Numbered from the stretch's first letter, positions 18,282 through 26,708 are shown. The stretch: 64,000 bases of DNA from Streptomyces sp. NBC_01591 (GCF_035918155.1 NZ_CP109327.1:1612001-1676000), one strand, 5' to 3'. Notes: generated from the sequence alone by a model not told the origin. Translations and numbers: made by a program.

Positions 18282-19145
18282 GCAGAACGTCTCGTACGGT
18301 CCTGTGTGCACGAACATGTCCAGCGAGGCGAAGACCCGGGCGAGGTCGTCGCCGGTCCTGCGGCCGAGGAAGACCGCGCCGGGCAGGGCGGTCCGCAGCG
18401 CCGGCTCACTGGGGCCGTCCCCGACGACCACGACCCGGACCCCGGGGATCGCGCAGGCCCCGGTGAGGAGTTCGACGTGCTTCTCCGGGGCGAGCCGCCC
18501 GACGTATCCGACGATCCGCTCCCCGCCGGGCGCGAGCCGGCGGCGCAGTGACTCGTCCCGCAGGGCGGGCCGGAACCGTGCGGTGTCGACGCCTCGTGGC
18601 CACAGCCGCACCCGGGGCACGCCGTGATCGGTGAGGTCGCGCAGGGCGGCGGTGGACGGGGCGAGGGTGCGGTCGGCGGCGCTGTGCACAGCGCACATCC
18701 GGCGCCAGGCGGTGTTCTCGCCGGTACCGAGGTACGTGCGCGCGTAGCCGGCCAGATCGGTCTGGTAGACGGCCACGGCCGGCAGCCCGAGTCTGGCGGC
18801 GGCTGCCATGCCCCGTGCGCCGAGCACGAACGGTCCGGCGAGATGGACGAGTTCGGCGCGGTGGGCGGTGAGGGCGGCGGTCAGCCGCCGGCTCGGAAGC
18901 GCGACCCGGACCTGGGGATAGCCGGGCAGCGGGAGGGAGGGGACGCGCACCACGGGGCAGGGGGCGTCGGCTTCGAAGGTGTCGGAGGGGTCCGGACGGG
19001 ACGTGGTCGTCGCGCCGGCCGTGGCCGGGGCGATGACGAGCGGTTCATGGCCGCGGTCGGCGAGATGCCGGGCCGTCTGCAGGGTGCAGTGGGCCACGCC
19101 GTTGACATCGGGCGGGAAGGATTCGGTGACGATGACGACACGCAT
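18282..19145 (-). pseudogene. Truncated GT4-type glycosyltransferase (N-terminal two thirds)
   Basis: The ATG at 19145 opens a standard GT-B glycosyltransferase: [20 protein letters not shown], a nucleotide-binding second half with [17 protein letters not shown], and [14 protein letters not shown]. About 288 residues are intact, up to [12 protein letters not shown]. Family members then continue with Gln-Thr and the EAMASGVPVV motif that binds the sugar nucleotide. Here the sequence jumps to GGGMNGRGQ, the start of another glycosyltransferase. The donor-binding E-x7-E region is therefore missing and the product should be inactive. The frame happens to stay open into the oxoprolinase. Confidence 0.75.
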
Positions 19146-19292
19146 ATCCGTGTTGTCGCCACGCCGGGCGTGACCGGGCCGACTTGGATCTTTCCGCCCG
19201 GGGAACGTCCCGTGAGCGTTTGGGCCGGGGCGCGTGGCGCCGCCCGCCCGTTCACGCCGCGCGCCCCCGACGCGCGTCGCTGTACCGCTCGG

Positions 19293-20711
19293 TCAGGCCG
19301 CCGGGGTGTCGGGCCCGATCCGGCTGCGTACCGCCGTCTGCACCTCGGCCTCCTCGGCCGGGTCGGCGGCGAGGCGGCGGAGTCGCTCGGCGACCCTGAT
19401 GTCTCCGGTCTCCGCGTGGAGTGCGGCGACCTCGCGGGTGGTCTCCTCGCAGTCCCACAGGCACTCGACGGCGAATCCGGTGGCGAAGGAGGGATCGGTG
19501 GCGGCCAGTGCACGGGCCGCCCGGCCGCGCAGATGGGATGAGGACGTCTCCCGGTAGACGTGCCGCAGTACGGGAGCGGCGCAGACGATGCCCAGCCGCC
19601 CCGCGCCGTCGACGAGGGTCCACAGGCGTGGCGCGTCCGGTCCCTCGCCCCGTACGGCCTCGCGGAGTGCGCCGAGGACCAGTGGGGCGTCCTGGGCGCC
19701 GCCCCGGCAGGCGAGCACACCGGCCGCGGAGGCGCCGAGCGCGTCGGGCCGTCTGGCCCAGCGCCGGGCGCGGTCCACCGCCGCGTCACCGCACATCCGC
19801 TCGAAGGCGGCGACGGACGCGTCGGCGACGGTGCGCGAGGCGCTGACCGCTGCGGTCTCGATCAGGTCGAGCACGGCCGGGTCCCTGGCCTCCGCCAGGT
19901 AGTGCAAAGCAGCACAGCGTGCGCCGTCGGGGCCGCTGCGGGCGGCCTCGACGATCGTGGGCCGGTCCTCGGGGCCCGCGACGGCGGTGAGGCAGCGGGC
20001 GGCCGGCACATGGAGGGTGCTGCCGCGTTCGAGTCCCTGCTCGGCCCAGTCGAAGACGGCCTGGACGCTCCAGCCCGGACGGGGGCCGCCGGGCCGCATC
20101 TGGCGCTGCCAGCGGTCGAACGAGCCCTGTTCCGAGGCGGCTCTGACCCTGGCGCCGACCACGTCGCGCGGGTCGTCCGCCCAGAGCCGCCAGGGGCGGG
20201 GTTCGTAGGCGTCCCGTACGGCGGCGGCCAGCTCGGCGGCGCCCTCCTCGGTGGCCGGGAACCGGCCGAGCACGGGTACGGCGAGGGCGCGGAGTCCCGC
20301 GTCGTCGTCGCGCAGGGCGAGCTCGTCGAGGGCCCAGGCCCAGTTGGCGCCGGTCGCGGCATACCGCCGCAGCAGGGCCAGGGCGTCGCCGCGTCCGTAC
20401 GAGGCGAGGTGACCGAGCACGGCGAGGGCCAGCCCGGTGCGTGAGTCGTCGGTGTCGAGGTGGTCGTCGGGATCGCACAGGTGCCGCTCGATCTCTTCGA
20501 TGCCGCCGTCGAGGTCGAGATACAGGCGTGCGTAGTAGAGGGAGCGGTTCTCCACCTGCCAGTCGTGACGCGGATCGCTCAGGACGCAGTGGTTGAGAGC
20601 CGCCAGGGCCTCTGGGCGTGGTGCGGCGAGCGCGTGGAGCGTGCCGTCGCCACGGCCCCTCTGCAGCAGGCCGAGCAGGGTGCCGCTCGGCGCTATGAAC
20701 GGATCAAACAT
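19293..20711 (-). CDS. HEAT-repeat protein
   Basis: A 472-residue all-helical repeat protein. Successive 30-40-residue HEAT-like units can be followed, for example TGLALAVLGHLASYGRGDALALLRRYA, DAGLRALAVPVLGRFP, ARCAALHYLAEARDPAVLDL and HLRGRAARALAATD. It lacks a signal peptide and membrane segments. Such proteins are scaffolds or, in the phycobilin lyase relatives, enzymes; no catalytic motif is evident. GAGG sits nine bases before the ATG. A cysteine-rich 18-codon ORF precedes it by 66 bases on the same strand and may control it. Confidence 0.75.
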   Translation of the reverse strand: MFDPFIAPSGTLLGLLQRGRGDGTLHALAAPRPEALAALNHCVLSDPRHDWQVENRSLYYARLYLDLDGGIEEIERHLCDPDDHLDTDDSRTGLALAVLGHLASYGRGDALALLRRYAATGANWAWALDELALRDDDAGLRALAVPVLGRFPATEEGAAELAAAVRDAYEPRPWRLWADDPRDVVGARVRAASEQGSFDRWQRQMRPGGPRPGWSVQAVFDWAEQGLERGSTLHVPAARCLTAVAGPEDRPTIVEAARSGPDGARCAALHYLAEARDPAVLDLIETAAVSASRTVADASVAAFERMCGDAAVDRARRWARRPDALGASAAGVLACRGGAQDAPLVLGALREAVRGEGPDAPRLWTLVDGAGRLGIVCAAPVLRHVYRETSSSHLRGRAARALAATDPSFATGFAVECLWDCEETTREVAALHAETGDIRVAERLRRLAADPAEEAEVQTAVRSRIGPDTPAA

Positions 20712-20777
20712 GGAAAAAGCCTCACATCAAGCTGTCGACGCAACCGGGACTGTGCAGTTCCAAGTGCCGGGTGGGCA

Positions 20778-20834
20778 CTACGCCGCGCAGCAACATGATC
20801 GGCCGACCGCCGTCTTCTGCTTGGTGTAGACCAT
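20778..20834 (-). CDS. 18-residue peptide with a Cys-Cys-Cys end (leader peptide or peptide precursor)
   Basis: ATG (20834-20832) to TAG (20780-20778) encodes MVYTKQKTAVGRSCCCAA. Purine-rich GAGAGG and AGAGGAAG lie just upstream. The stop is followed at once by a short hairpin, AGTGCC-CACCC-GGCACT, about 50 bases before the HEAT-repeat start. Three consecutive cysteine codons before the stop, then a hairpin, is the arrangement of a ribosome-mediated attenuator responding to charged tRNA-Cys. A short modified or metal-binding peptide is the alternative. Its size makes translation uncertain. Confidence 0.45.
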   Translation of the reverse strand: MVYTKQKTAVGRSCCCAA

Positions 20835-20930
20835 CTTCCTCTGCCTCTCGTCGGTGGCCCGGAACCGGGCCCGCGACGTCATGATGACCCAGCCATTTCG
20901 CCACCGCGACCACATTTACGGCGTACCCGG

Positions 20931-21323
20931 TCAGCGGGAGCCGAAGAGTTCCAGCAGGTCGGCCTTGCCGAACATGCGCGCCGTGTCCAGGGCGGAGGGC
21001 GTTCCGGCGGCCGGATCGGCCCCGGCGGAGAGCAGTGCCTCGATCACCGCGTCCTCGCCCTTGAAAACGGCCCCGGCGAGCGGCGTCTGCCCGCGGTCGT
21101 TGGCCCGGTCCGGGTCGGCGCCCCGGGCCACAAGGACCGTGACGGCGGCGGCGTGGCCATGGTAGGCGGCGAGCATCAGCAGCGAATCGCCCCGGTCGTT
21201 GGTGAGGTTCGCGGGGACACCCGCGTCGACGTACGCGGCGAGCGCGTCGGTCTCACCGCGGCGAGCGAGGTCGAAGACCTTCGTCGCCAGCTCGACCACC
21301 TCGGGATCGGGGGTTTCGCTCAT
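20931..21323 (-). CDS. Ankyrin-repeat protein
   Basis: A 130-residue protein made of ankyrin repeats. Clear units are DRGDSLLMLAAYHGHAAAVT, then VLVARGADPDRANDRGQTPL, then AVIEALLSAGADP and ALDTARMFGKADLLELFG. The frame is open upstream to 21461, but MSETPDPEVVELATKVFDLA at the ATG at 21323 is the natural start, with GGAAGG about eleven bases before it. It is probably a cytoplasmic protein-binding module; the partner is unknown. It lies upstream of the HEAT-repeat gene on the same strand, with the Cys-rich micro-ORF between them. Confidence 0.88.
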   Translation of the reverse strand: MSETPDPEVVELATKVFDLARRGETDALAAYVDAGVPANLTNDRGDSLLMLAAYHGHAAAVTVLVARGADPDRANDRGQTPLAGAVFKGEDAVIEALLSAGADPAAGTPSALDTARMFGKADLLELFGSR

Positions 21324-21638
21324 CGGACGGACCGCCTTCCATGCAACCGGTTTCACCACTGTCGACCTGCCGGGGCGTACGCCGTGGGGGCCGTACGAGT
21401 GAATCGACAGGGTACTGCTCGAGCGGGCACATGACCCGGCCCACCCGTGGCAAAGGATCACGAATGGTGCGGCGGAACAGTACGCGACACCGAATGTTCC
21501 GCCCCACCGGGATCATCCGGTCGGCCATTCAAGTGAAAATAATGACTTTTCACCCAAATGCAGCTTTTGTCGTATGGATACTTCCGGTGAACCTGGAAGG
21601 GCTCATGGTGACTGTCCCCCCAACCAGGAGAACCACTC
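21324..21638. other. Divergent intergenic region with an AT-rich segment
   Basis: No gene is supported here. The stretch around 21530-21595 is unusually AT-rich for this DNA (runs such as AAAATAATGACTTTT) and should hold the promoter for the small membrane protein and TraB-like gene to its right. A 35/10 pair with normal spacing was not found. Confidence 0.45.
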
Positions 21639-21833
21639 ATGATCCTGTCCATGTCAGGCGTCGTCATCCTCGGCATCATCGTCTTCCTGTTCTTCAGGAA
21701 GGACGGCCTCAAGGCCTCTCACGCCCTCGTCACTGCCCTGTTCGGCTTCTATCTGGCAGGCACCGCCATCGCACCGAGCATCACCGCGGGCGGCGCGAGT
21801 CTCGCCGGCCTCCTGGGCGGGATCAAGTTCTGA
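21639..21833 (+). CDS. 64-residue membrane protein paired with the TraB-like gene
   Basis: MILSMSGVVILGIIVFLFFR forms one transmembrane helix. A short basic loop (KDGLKASHA) and a second helix (LVTALFGFYLAGTAIAP) follow, then a Gly/Ala-rich tail. AGGAG sits eight bases before the ATG, and the next gene starts 37 bases after the stop with its own site. Its size and place before an FtsK/TraB-like protein resemble small Spd (plasmid-spread) proteins of Streptomyces conjugative plasmids. That comparison is by context only. Confidence 0.7.
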   Translation: MILSMSGVVILGIIVFLFFRKDGLKASHALVTALFGFYLAGTAIAPSITAGGASLAGLLGGIKF

Positions 21834-21870
21834 CCCTCCGCGACCGCTCCCACCCCTTCAGGAGACCGAC

Positions 21871-23475
21871 GTGGCCCGGCGACCACTCCCCCGCATTCTG
21901 AGCAGCGGCAGCGCCTCGATCACTCGCAGTCGCGAGTTCGCGCGCACGGCCGCCGACAACGCCACGGACGTCCTCCATCCGCTGATCACGATCACCCGTG
22001 GTCTGCGGCTGCTGGCCGGAGCCGGACGGCAGAAGTGGGCCGCGACGCCCAAGGACAAGCGTGGCCCCACGCTGTTCCTCGTCGCGGCCTGCGTACTCGC
22101 GTTCGCGCTCATGCCGTACGGGGGCCTTATCGCCCTCGTCACGATGATGGGCGCCGCCGCCTGGGCGGGGCGGGAGCGGACCCCGGTGAAGACCGGTCCC
22201 GACGAGGCGGAGACCGCGCGGCTGCGGTCCCTGTACGAGGCGCTCGTGCCGTACTTCTCCGTGGCCGACGACCCCGGTCCGCTGTTCTCCCACGGGGGCG
22301 ACTGGGAGAAGGCCTTCAGCGGTTACGAGTTCGACGCCGACGGGCGGCTGACACGTCTTCAGGTGACCTATCCCGCCTACTTCGCCGACAGCGAGGCCGC
22401 CTCCCGTGCCCGGATCGAGCGGCTGCTGCACGCCAAGTCCGGCCGCGGCCGCGAGTACCACTTCGCCTGGGACGAGGAGGGCAACCAGCTCGTCATGAGC
22501 GTCCTCGGCGCCCTGCCCACCTCGATCGGCGCCCAGCGTTTCGTCACCGCGCCCGGCGAGACCGTACTCGGCTTCACCGACGGCGACGCGGTGCAGCGCA
22601 CGGTCCCGGTGCACGACGGCGACGCCACCCGCGACGCCCCTCCGGTCGTCTGGCGGACCGGCGCCCGCTCCACCGAGCCGCATCTGCTGGTGATCGGGCA
22701 ACCCGGGAGCGGCACCACGACCCTGATGCGTTCCATCGCCCTGCAGGCGCTCCAGCACGGCGACATCCTGATCGTCGAGGGCAGCGGAACCGGTGAGTAC
22801 GCCTGCCTGACCGGGCGCGACGGCGTACTGGCCGTGGAGTGCGGACTGGCCGGCGCGCTGGCGACCCTGGAGTGGGCGGCCCACGAGACGGAGCGGCGGC
22901 TGATCGCCGCGAATCGCGCCCGGCAGTCCGGCCACCCCGCGCCCGAGGACACCAAGCGCCCGCTCTGGATCCTGCTGGACCGGCCCGGCGTCCTCGGGCA
23001 CCTGGCCGCCGCCGACGGCAGGCCCGATCCGCAGGAGCTGCTCCAGGTGCCGCTGCGGCACGGCAGGGCGGCCAACGTCACCGTGGTCCTGACCGATCAG
23101 TTCGACAGCCTGGACACCCTCGGCGAGGCCGTACGGACGCACTGCAGGGCCCGCGTCGTCCTCGGCCACTGCTCCCGCGAGCAGGTGGAGTCGGTACTCG
23201 GTACCGAGCCGCACACCACCCCGACACCCGATGTCCCGCCCGGCCGTGGATACGCGAGGCTCGGCACCGGCCCCGTGCTCCGGCTCCAGGTCCCGGCCAC
23301 GCCCGATCCGTACGACGAAGCGACCGGCGAGGCCCAGCGGCAGGCGGTCCTCGGGCTGCTCCCCGGGCGGCAGGCACCGGCCGAGGCGCCCGCGCCGGCC
23401 GAAACGGGCGTCCCGGAGCCGGTGGCGGCGCGCACCGTGGCCGTGGCCGCCGAGGGCATGGCGGTCACCGACTGA
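21871..23475 (+). CDS. FtsK/TraB-like membrane ATPase homologue lacking the Walker A lysine
   Basis: A 534-residue protein. Two hydrophobic segments near residues 70-105 (TLFLVAACVLAFALMPYGGL) follow a basic N-terminus. A middle domain precedes an FtsK/SpoIIIE-like nucleotide-binding domain. Its P-loop position reads GQPGSGTTT at residues 276-284, with T282 where the invariant lysine should be. The Walker B-like strand is PLWILLDRPG. The C-terminus is Pro/Ala-rich. Streptomyces TraB proteins pump DNA between mycelial compartments; without the lysine this one should not hydrolyse ATP normally. No integrase, replication or repressor genes lie beside it, so it may be a domesticated housekeeping gene. 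Start GTG 21871 has AGGAG upstream. Confidence 0.72.
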   Translation: MARRPLPRILSSGSASITRSREFARTAADNATDVLHPLITITRGLRLLAGAGRQKWAATPKDKRGPTLFLVAACVLAFALMPYGGLIALVTMMGAAAWAGRERTPVKTGPDEAETARLRSLYEALVPYFSVADDPGPLFSHGGDWEKAFSGYEFDADGRLTRLQVTYPAYFADSEAASRARIERLLHAKSGRGREYHFAWDEEGNQLVMSVLGALPTSIGAQRFVTAPGETVLGFTDGDAVQRTVPVHDGDATRDAPPVVWRTGARSTEPHLLVIGQPGSGTTTLMRSIALQALQHGDILIVEGSGTGEYACLTGRDGVLAVECGLAGALATLEWAAHETERRLIAANRARQSGHPAPEDTKRPLWILLDRPGVLGHLAAADGRPDPQELLQVPLRHGRAANVTVVLTDQFDSLDTLGEAVRTHCRARVVLGHCSREQVESVLGTEPHTTPTPDVPPGRGYARLGTGPVLRLQVPATPDPYDEATGEAQRQAVLGLLPGRQAPAEAPAPAETGVPEPVAARTVAVAAEGMAVTD

Positions 23476-23486
23476 ACGGAGCTGTT

Positions 23487-23530
23487 CACAGGGGTGCGGG
23501 GTGACCGGCCGGTCACCCCGCACCCCTGTG
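23487..23530. terminator. Perfect 44-base palindrome, bidirectional terminator
   Basis: The left arm (23487-23508) and right arm (23509-23530) are exact reverse complements, 22 bp each with no separate loop. It sits between two convergent genes, the TraB-like gene and the MocR regulator, and should terminate both. Confidence 0.85.
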
Positions 23531-23548
23531 GTCCGGCCGGGCGAGGAA

Positions 23549-25048
23549 TCAGGCGACGAACGTCCGCGGCGTCTCGACCCCCGCGCCCGCCCCCGAGCCG
23601 ACCAGCTGCGCCGCTGCCGCGAGCCGTACCGCCGCCTCGTCCGCGACCGGGCCCGCGACCGTGAACGGCAGCCGTACGTACCCCTCGAAGGCGCCGTCGA
23701 CCCCGAACCGGGGCCCGGACGGAACGCGTACACCGACCCGCTCCCCGGCCACCGCCAGCCGGGAGCCGGAGAGGCCGCCGGTCCGCACCCAGAGCGTCAG
23801 GCCGCCGAGTGGAACCGAGAACTCCCAGTCGGGCAGCTCCCGGCGGACCGCGGCGACGAGCGCGTCCCGGTTCTCCCGGGCCTGTTCGCGCCGGACCTGC
23901 ACGGCCTCCTCCCAGCCGCCGGTACGCATCAGCCAGTTCACGGCGAGCTGTTCGAGGACGGGCGTGCCCATGTCGGCGTAGGCACGGGCGGCCACCAGGC
24001 TGCGGATCACATCCGGCGCGGCGCGCACCCAGCCGATCCGCATGCCCGCCCAGAAGGCCTTGCTCGCCGATCCGACCGTGATCACGGTGGAGCCCGCCGG
24101 GTCGAAGGCGCAGACCCGGCGCGGCATCTGCACATCGGCGTCGAGGCAGAGTTCGTTCATGGTCTCGTCGACGACCAGGACCGTACCGGCGGAGCGGGCC
24201 GCGTCCACCAGGTCACGCCGCTGGTCCTCGCCGGCCAGCGCTCCGGTGGGATTGTGGAAGTCGGCGACGACATAGGCGAGCCGCGGCGCCGCGTCCCGCA
24301 GCACCTGCCGCCACCGGTTCATGTCCCAGCCGCCGAGCCCCTCCTCCATCGCCACCGGCACCAGCCGGGCGCCCGCCTCCCGCATCAGCTGCAGGATGTT
24401 GGCATAGCTCGGGGACTCCACCGCGATCCGTTCGCCGCGGCCCGCGAAGAGGTGGCAGATCGCGTCGATCGCACCCATCGCACCGGTGGTGACCATGATC
24501 TGTTCGGGCATGGTCGGGATGCCGCGCCCGGTGTAGCGGTCGGCAATCATCTGCCGCAGCGCGGGCAGCCCTGCCGGGTAGTCGCCGTGGGTATGGGCGT
24601 ACGGCGCGAGCTCCTCGATGGCGCCATGGACCGCCCGGGTCAGCCACGGCTCGGGGGCGGGCAGTGAGGCGCAGCCCAGATCGATCATCGAGCCGAGGGA
24701 CTCCGGGGGCAGCGGTTCCAGACCGCGTGCGGGCAGCGGGTTCCCGGCGGGCACGGCGGTCCAGCTGCCGGCTCCCCGGCGGGATTCCAGGAACCCCTCG
24801 GTCCGCAGCGCCTCGTACGCGGCGGCGACGGTGGTGCGGCTGACGGAGAAGGCGAGCGCCAGTTCGCGTTCGGCGGGGAGCCTGGCGGCGACGGGCACCC
24901 GGCCTTCGAGGACGAGCAGACGGATCCCGTCGGCCAGCGCGCGATAGGCGGGCGGCCTGCGGGCGCCCGGTCCGGCGGGCCGGGGCTGTTGGGCCCGGAG
25001 CTGCCGGGCAAGCTGCGCCGCACCCACTGCCGAAGTCCACTGAGCCAT
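23549..25048 (-). CDS. MocR-type regulator (GntR HTH fused to aminotransferase fold)
   Basis: A 499-residue MocR protein. The N-terminal GntR winged helix (about 30-100) contains LPAERELALAFSVSRTTVAAAYEAL. The rest is a class I aminotransferase domain with YVVADFHNPTGALAG and the PLP-binding SASKAFWAG, in which K330 is the Schiff-base lysine. MocR proteins use PLP or its adducts to control nearby genes. The divergent neighbour is a YczE-like membrane protein, a combination known from Bacillus YczR/YczE. The frame extends upstream to 25591, but the ATG at 25048 with GGAAGGTGG before it is the real start. An inverted repeat in the shared promoter region is the probable operator. Confidence 0.9.
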   Translation of the reverse strand: MAQWTSAVGAAQLARQLRAQQPRPAGPGARRPPAYRALADGIRLLVLEGRVPVAARLPAERELALAFSVSRTTVAAAYEALRTEGFLESRRGAGSWTAVPAGNPLPARGLEPLPPESLGSMIDLGCASLPAPEPWLTRAVHGAIEELAPYAHTHGDYPAGLPALRQMIADRYTGRGIPTMPEQIMVTTGAMGAIDAICHLFAGRGERIAVESPSYANILQLMREAGARLVPVAMEEGLGGWDMNRWRQVLRDAAPRLAYVVADFHNPTGALAGEDQRRDLVDAARSAGTVLVVDETMNELCLDADVQMPRRVCAFDPAGSTVITVGSASKAFWAGMRIGWVRAAPDVIRSLVAARAYADMGTPVLEQLAVNWLMRTGGWEEAVQVRREQARENRDALVAAVRRELPDWEFSVPLGGLTLWVRTGGLSGSRLAVAGERVGVRVPSGPRFGVDGAFEGYVRLPFTVAGPVADEAAVRLAAAAQLVGSGAGAGVETPRTFVA

Positions 25049-25054
25049 GGAAAT

Positions 25055-25126
25055 CAGTCCACCTTCCTCGGATTGGCCATAGTTGGCAGCCAATCCCCTG
25101 CCACAGAGTGACATGCGGCAGTCCAC
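25055..25126. promoter_or_regulatory. Probable MocR operator region between divergent genes
   Basis: The 102-base gap holds a perfect 7-bp inverted repeat, GATTGGC (25071-25077) and GCCAATC (25089-25095), spaced by 11 bases. It also holds two direct copies of CAGTCCAC (25055-25062 and 25119-25126). MocR regulators usually bind combined direct and inverted repeats in such divergent gaps. Binding is inferred, not shown. Confidence 0.55.
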
Positions 25127-25150
25127 TACCACCACACCAGGGGGCACCCC

Positions 25151-25900
25151 TTGTCCATCACAGCCGTCCCTCGCGGGGCGCACCTCACCCGACGGCTGAT
25201 CCAGCTGTACGTCGGTCTCGCGCTGTACGGGGCGAGTGCGGCGCTCCTGGTCCGCGCCGGTCTGGGGCTCGAACCCTGGGGCGTGCTGCATCAGGGACTC
25301 GCCGAGCGCACCGGCCTGTCCATCGGGGTCGTCTCGATCATCGTCGGCGCCGCCGTCCTGCTGCTGTGGATCCCGATCAGGCAGCGTCCGGGCCTGGGCA
25401 CCGTCTCCAATGTCTTCGCCGTCGGCATCGCGATGGACGGCACGCTGGCGCTCGTACCCGACGTGCACGGTCTCGCCGCGCAGATAGCCGTGCTGGTCGC
25501 GGGGGTCGTGGTCAACGGCATCGCCACCGGGCTGTACATCGCGGCGCGGTTCGGCCCGGGACCCCGCGACGGGCTCATGACCGGACTGCATCTGCGCACC
25601 GGGCGCTCCATCCGGCTGGTGCGGACGCTGATCGAGGTGGCGGTCGTGGCGACCGGCTTCCTGCTCGGCGGCACCCTTGGCGCGGGCACGGTCGTGTACG
25701 CCCTGGCCATCGGTCCGCTCGCCCAGTTCTTCCTGCGCTTCTTCGCGGTCGGCGGGAAGCCGGCCGAGGAGACCGGGGCCGGCGAGGAGACCGGGGCCGG
25801 CGGGGGCGCCATCGAGGAGGGCGCCGTCGCATCCGCGCCGGAGAACGGCGACGCCACCGTCACCGCCCGGACACCGGAGCAGGCCATACTTCCGCAGTGA
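25151..25900 (+). CDS. YczE/YitT-like integral membrane protein
   Basis: A 249-residue protein with about five to six transmembrane helices between residues 15 and 200. It carries the family's LGLEPWGVLHQGLAERTGLSIG segment and the GPGPRDGLMTGL motif. The last 45 residues are Glu/Gly/Ala-rich and soluble, including a repeated EETGAGEETGAGGG. It is transcribed divergently from the MocR gene; YczE-type proteins are frequent partners of MocR regulators and may move a vitamin B6-related or other metabolite. The start is TTG 25151. Its TGA overlaps the GTG of the phosphodiesterase gene by four bases. Confidence 0.82.
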   Translation: MSITAVPRGAHLTRRLIQLYVGLALYGASAALLVRAGLGLEPWGVLHQGLAERTGLSIGVVSIIVGAAVLLLWIPIRQRPGLGTVSNVFAVGIAMDGTLALVPDVHGLAAQIAVLVAGVVVNGIATGLYIAARFGPGPRDGLMTGLHLRTGRSIRLVRTLIEVAVVATGFLLGGTLGAGTVVYALAIGPLAQFFLRFFAVGGKPAEETGAGEETGAGGGAIEEGAVASAPENGDATVTARTPEQAILPQ

Positions 25901-26661
25901 CCTCAGTACGCCACCCCTATCTGGACCATCCCGCGACGATCCCCTTCGCCCATCGAGGCGGTGCGGCGGACGGGGTCGAGAACACCACGGCCGCGTTCCG
26001 CCGGGCCGCCGACGCCGGGTACCGGTACTTCGAGACCGATGTGCACACCACGTCGGACGGCCGTCTGGTGGCCTTCCACGACGCCACCCTGGACCGAGTG
26101 ACGGACGCCAACGGCCGGATTGCCGAGCTGCCGTGGAGTGAGGTGCGGCAGGCCAGGGTGGCCGGCCGGGAGCCGCTGCCGCTCTTCGAGGAGCTGCTGG
26201 AGACGTTCCCCGGGGCCCGCTGGAACGTCGACATCAAGGCCGGCTCCGCGCTGGTCCCGCTGGTCGAACTGATCCGCCGCACAGATGCCTGGGACCGGGT
26301 CTGCATCGGCTCGTTCTCGGAGGCCCGGGTGGCCAGGGCGCACCGGCTGGCGGGCCCCCGGCTCGCCACCTCCTACGGCGTCCGGGGCGTGCTGGGCCTG
26401 CGGCTGCGCTCGTACGGAATACCGGCGGCGCTGCGGGCGGGCGCGGTGTGCGCACAGGTGCCGGAGAGCCAGAACGGCGTCCGGGTGGTCGACCACCGCT
26501 TCGTGCGCGAGGCGCACGCGCGCGGACTCCAGGTGCACGTCTGGACCGTGAACGAACCCGAACGGATGGCAGCGCTCCTCGACCTCGGCGTGGATGGCAT
26601 CATGACCGATCACATCGAGACGCTGCGCACGGTGCTGAGCGAGCGGGGGGCCTGGGCCTGA
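25897..26661 (+). CDS. Glycerophosphodiester phosphodiesterase family protein
   Basis: A 254-residue GDPD-family enzyme expected to split glycerophosphodiesters into glycerol 3-phosphate and an alcohol. Metal and catalytic motifs are present: PFAHRGGAADGVENTTAAF (catalytic His and metal Glu), YFETDVHTTSDGRLVAFHD, and VHVWTVNEPERM near the end with DGIMTDHIE. There is no signal peptide, so it is cytoplasmic. The GTG start at 25897 overlaps the previous stop as GTGA; longer in-frame readings upstream run through the YczE-like gene and are spurious. Confidence 0.9.
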   Translation: MTSVRHPYLDHPATIPFAHRGGAADGVENTTAAFRRAADAGYRYFETDVHTTSDGRLVAFHDATLDRVTDANGRIAELPWSEVRQARVAGREPLPLFEELLETFPGARWNVDIKAGSALVPLVELIRRTDAWDRVCIGSFSEARVARAHRLAGPRLATSYGVRGVLGLRLRSYGIPAALRAGAVCAQVPESQNGVRVVDHRFVREAHARGLQVHVWTVNEPERMAALLDLGVDGIMTDHIETLRTVLSERGAWA

Positions 26662-26708
26662 CGCCCGGCCGTGCGACGTCTTCACGGGGAGAGACGAGGG
26701 GGTGCGGG

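Noticed and set aside
15633..18551. A 972-residue plus-strand ORF
   Set aside because: Antisense to the oxoprolinase, with compositional bias and no recognisable motif.
14355..19145. A single 1596-residue glycosyltransferase-oxoprolinase fusion protein
   Set aside because: The frame is open by chance. The glycosyltransferase is broken at YETFC, the linker is Pro/Arg-rich out-of-frame translation, and oxoprolinase similarity begins exactly at an ATG that overlaps another frame's stop.
21639..23475. An integrated conjugative plasmid
   Set aside because: Only a TraB-like and one small membrane gene are present. No integrase, excisionase, replication initiator or KorA-type repressor lies nearby, and the P-loop is degenerate.
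23549..25591. A 680-residue MocR protein
   Set aside because: The extra N-terminal 180 residues overlap the divergent YczE-like gene and the operator region; the ATG at 25048 has a good ribosome-binding site.
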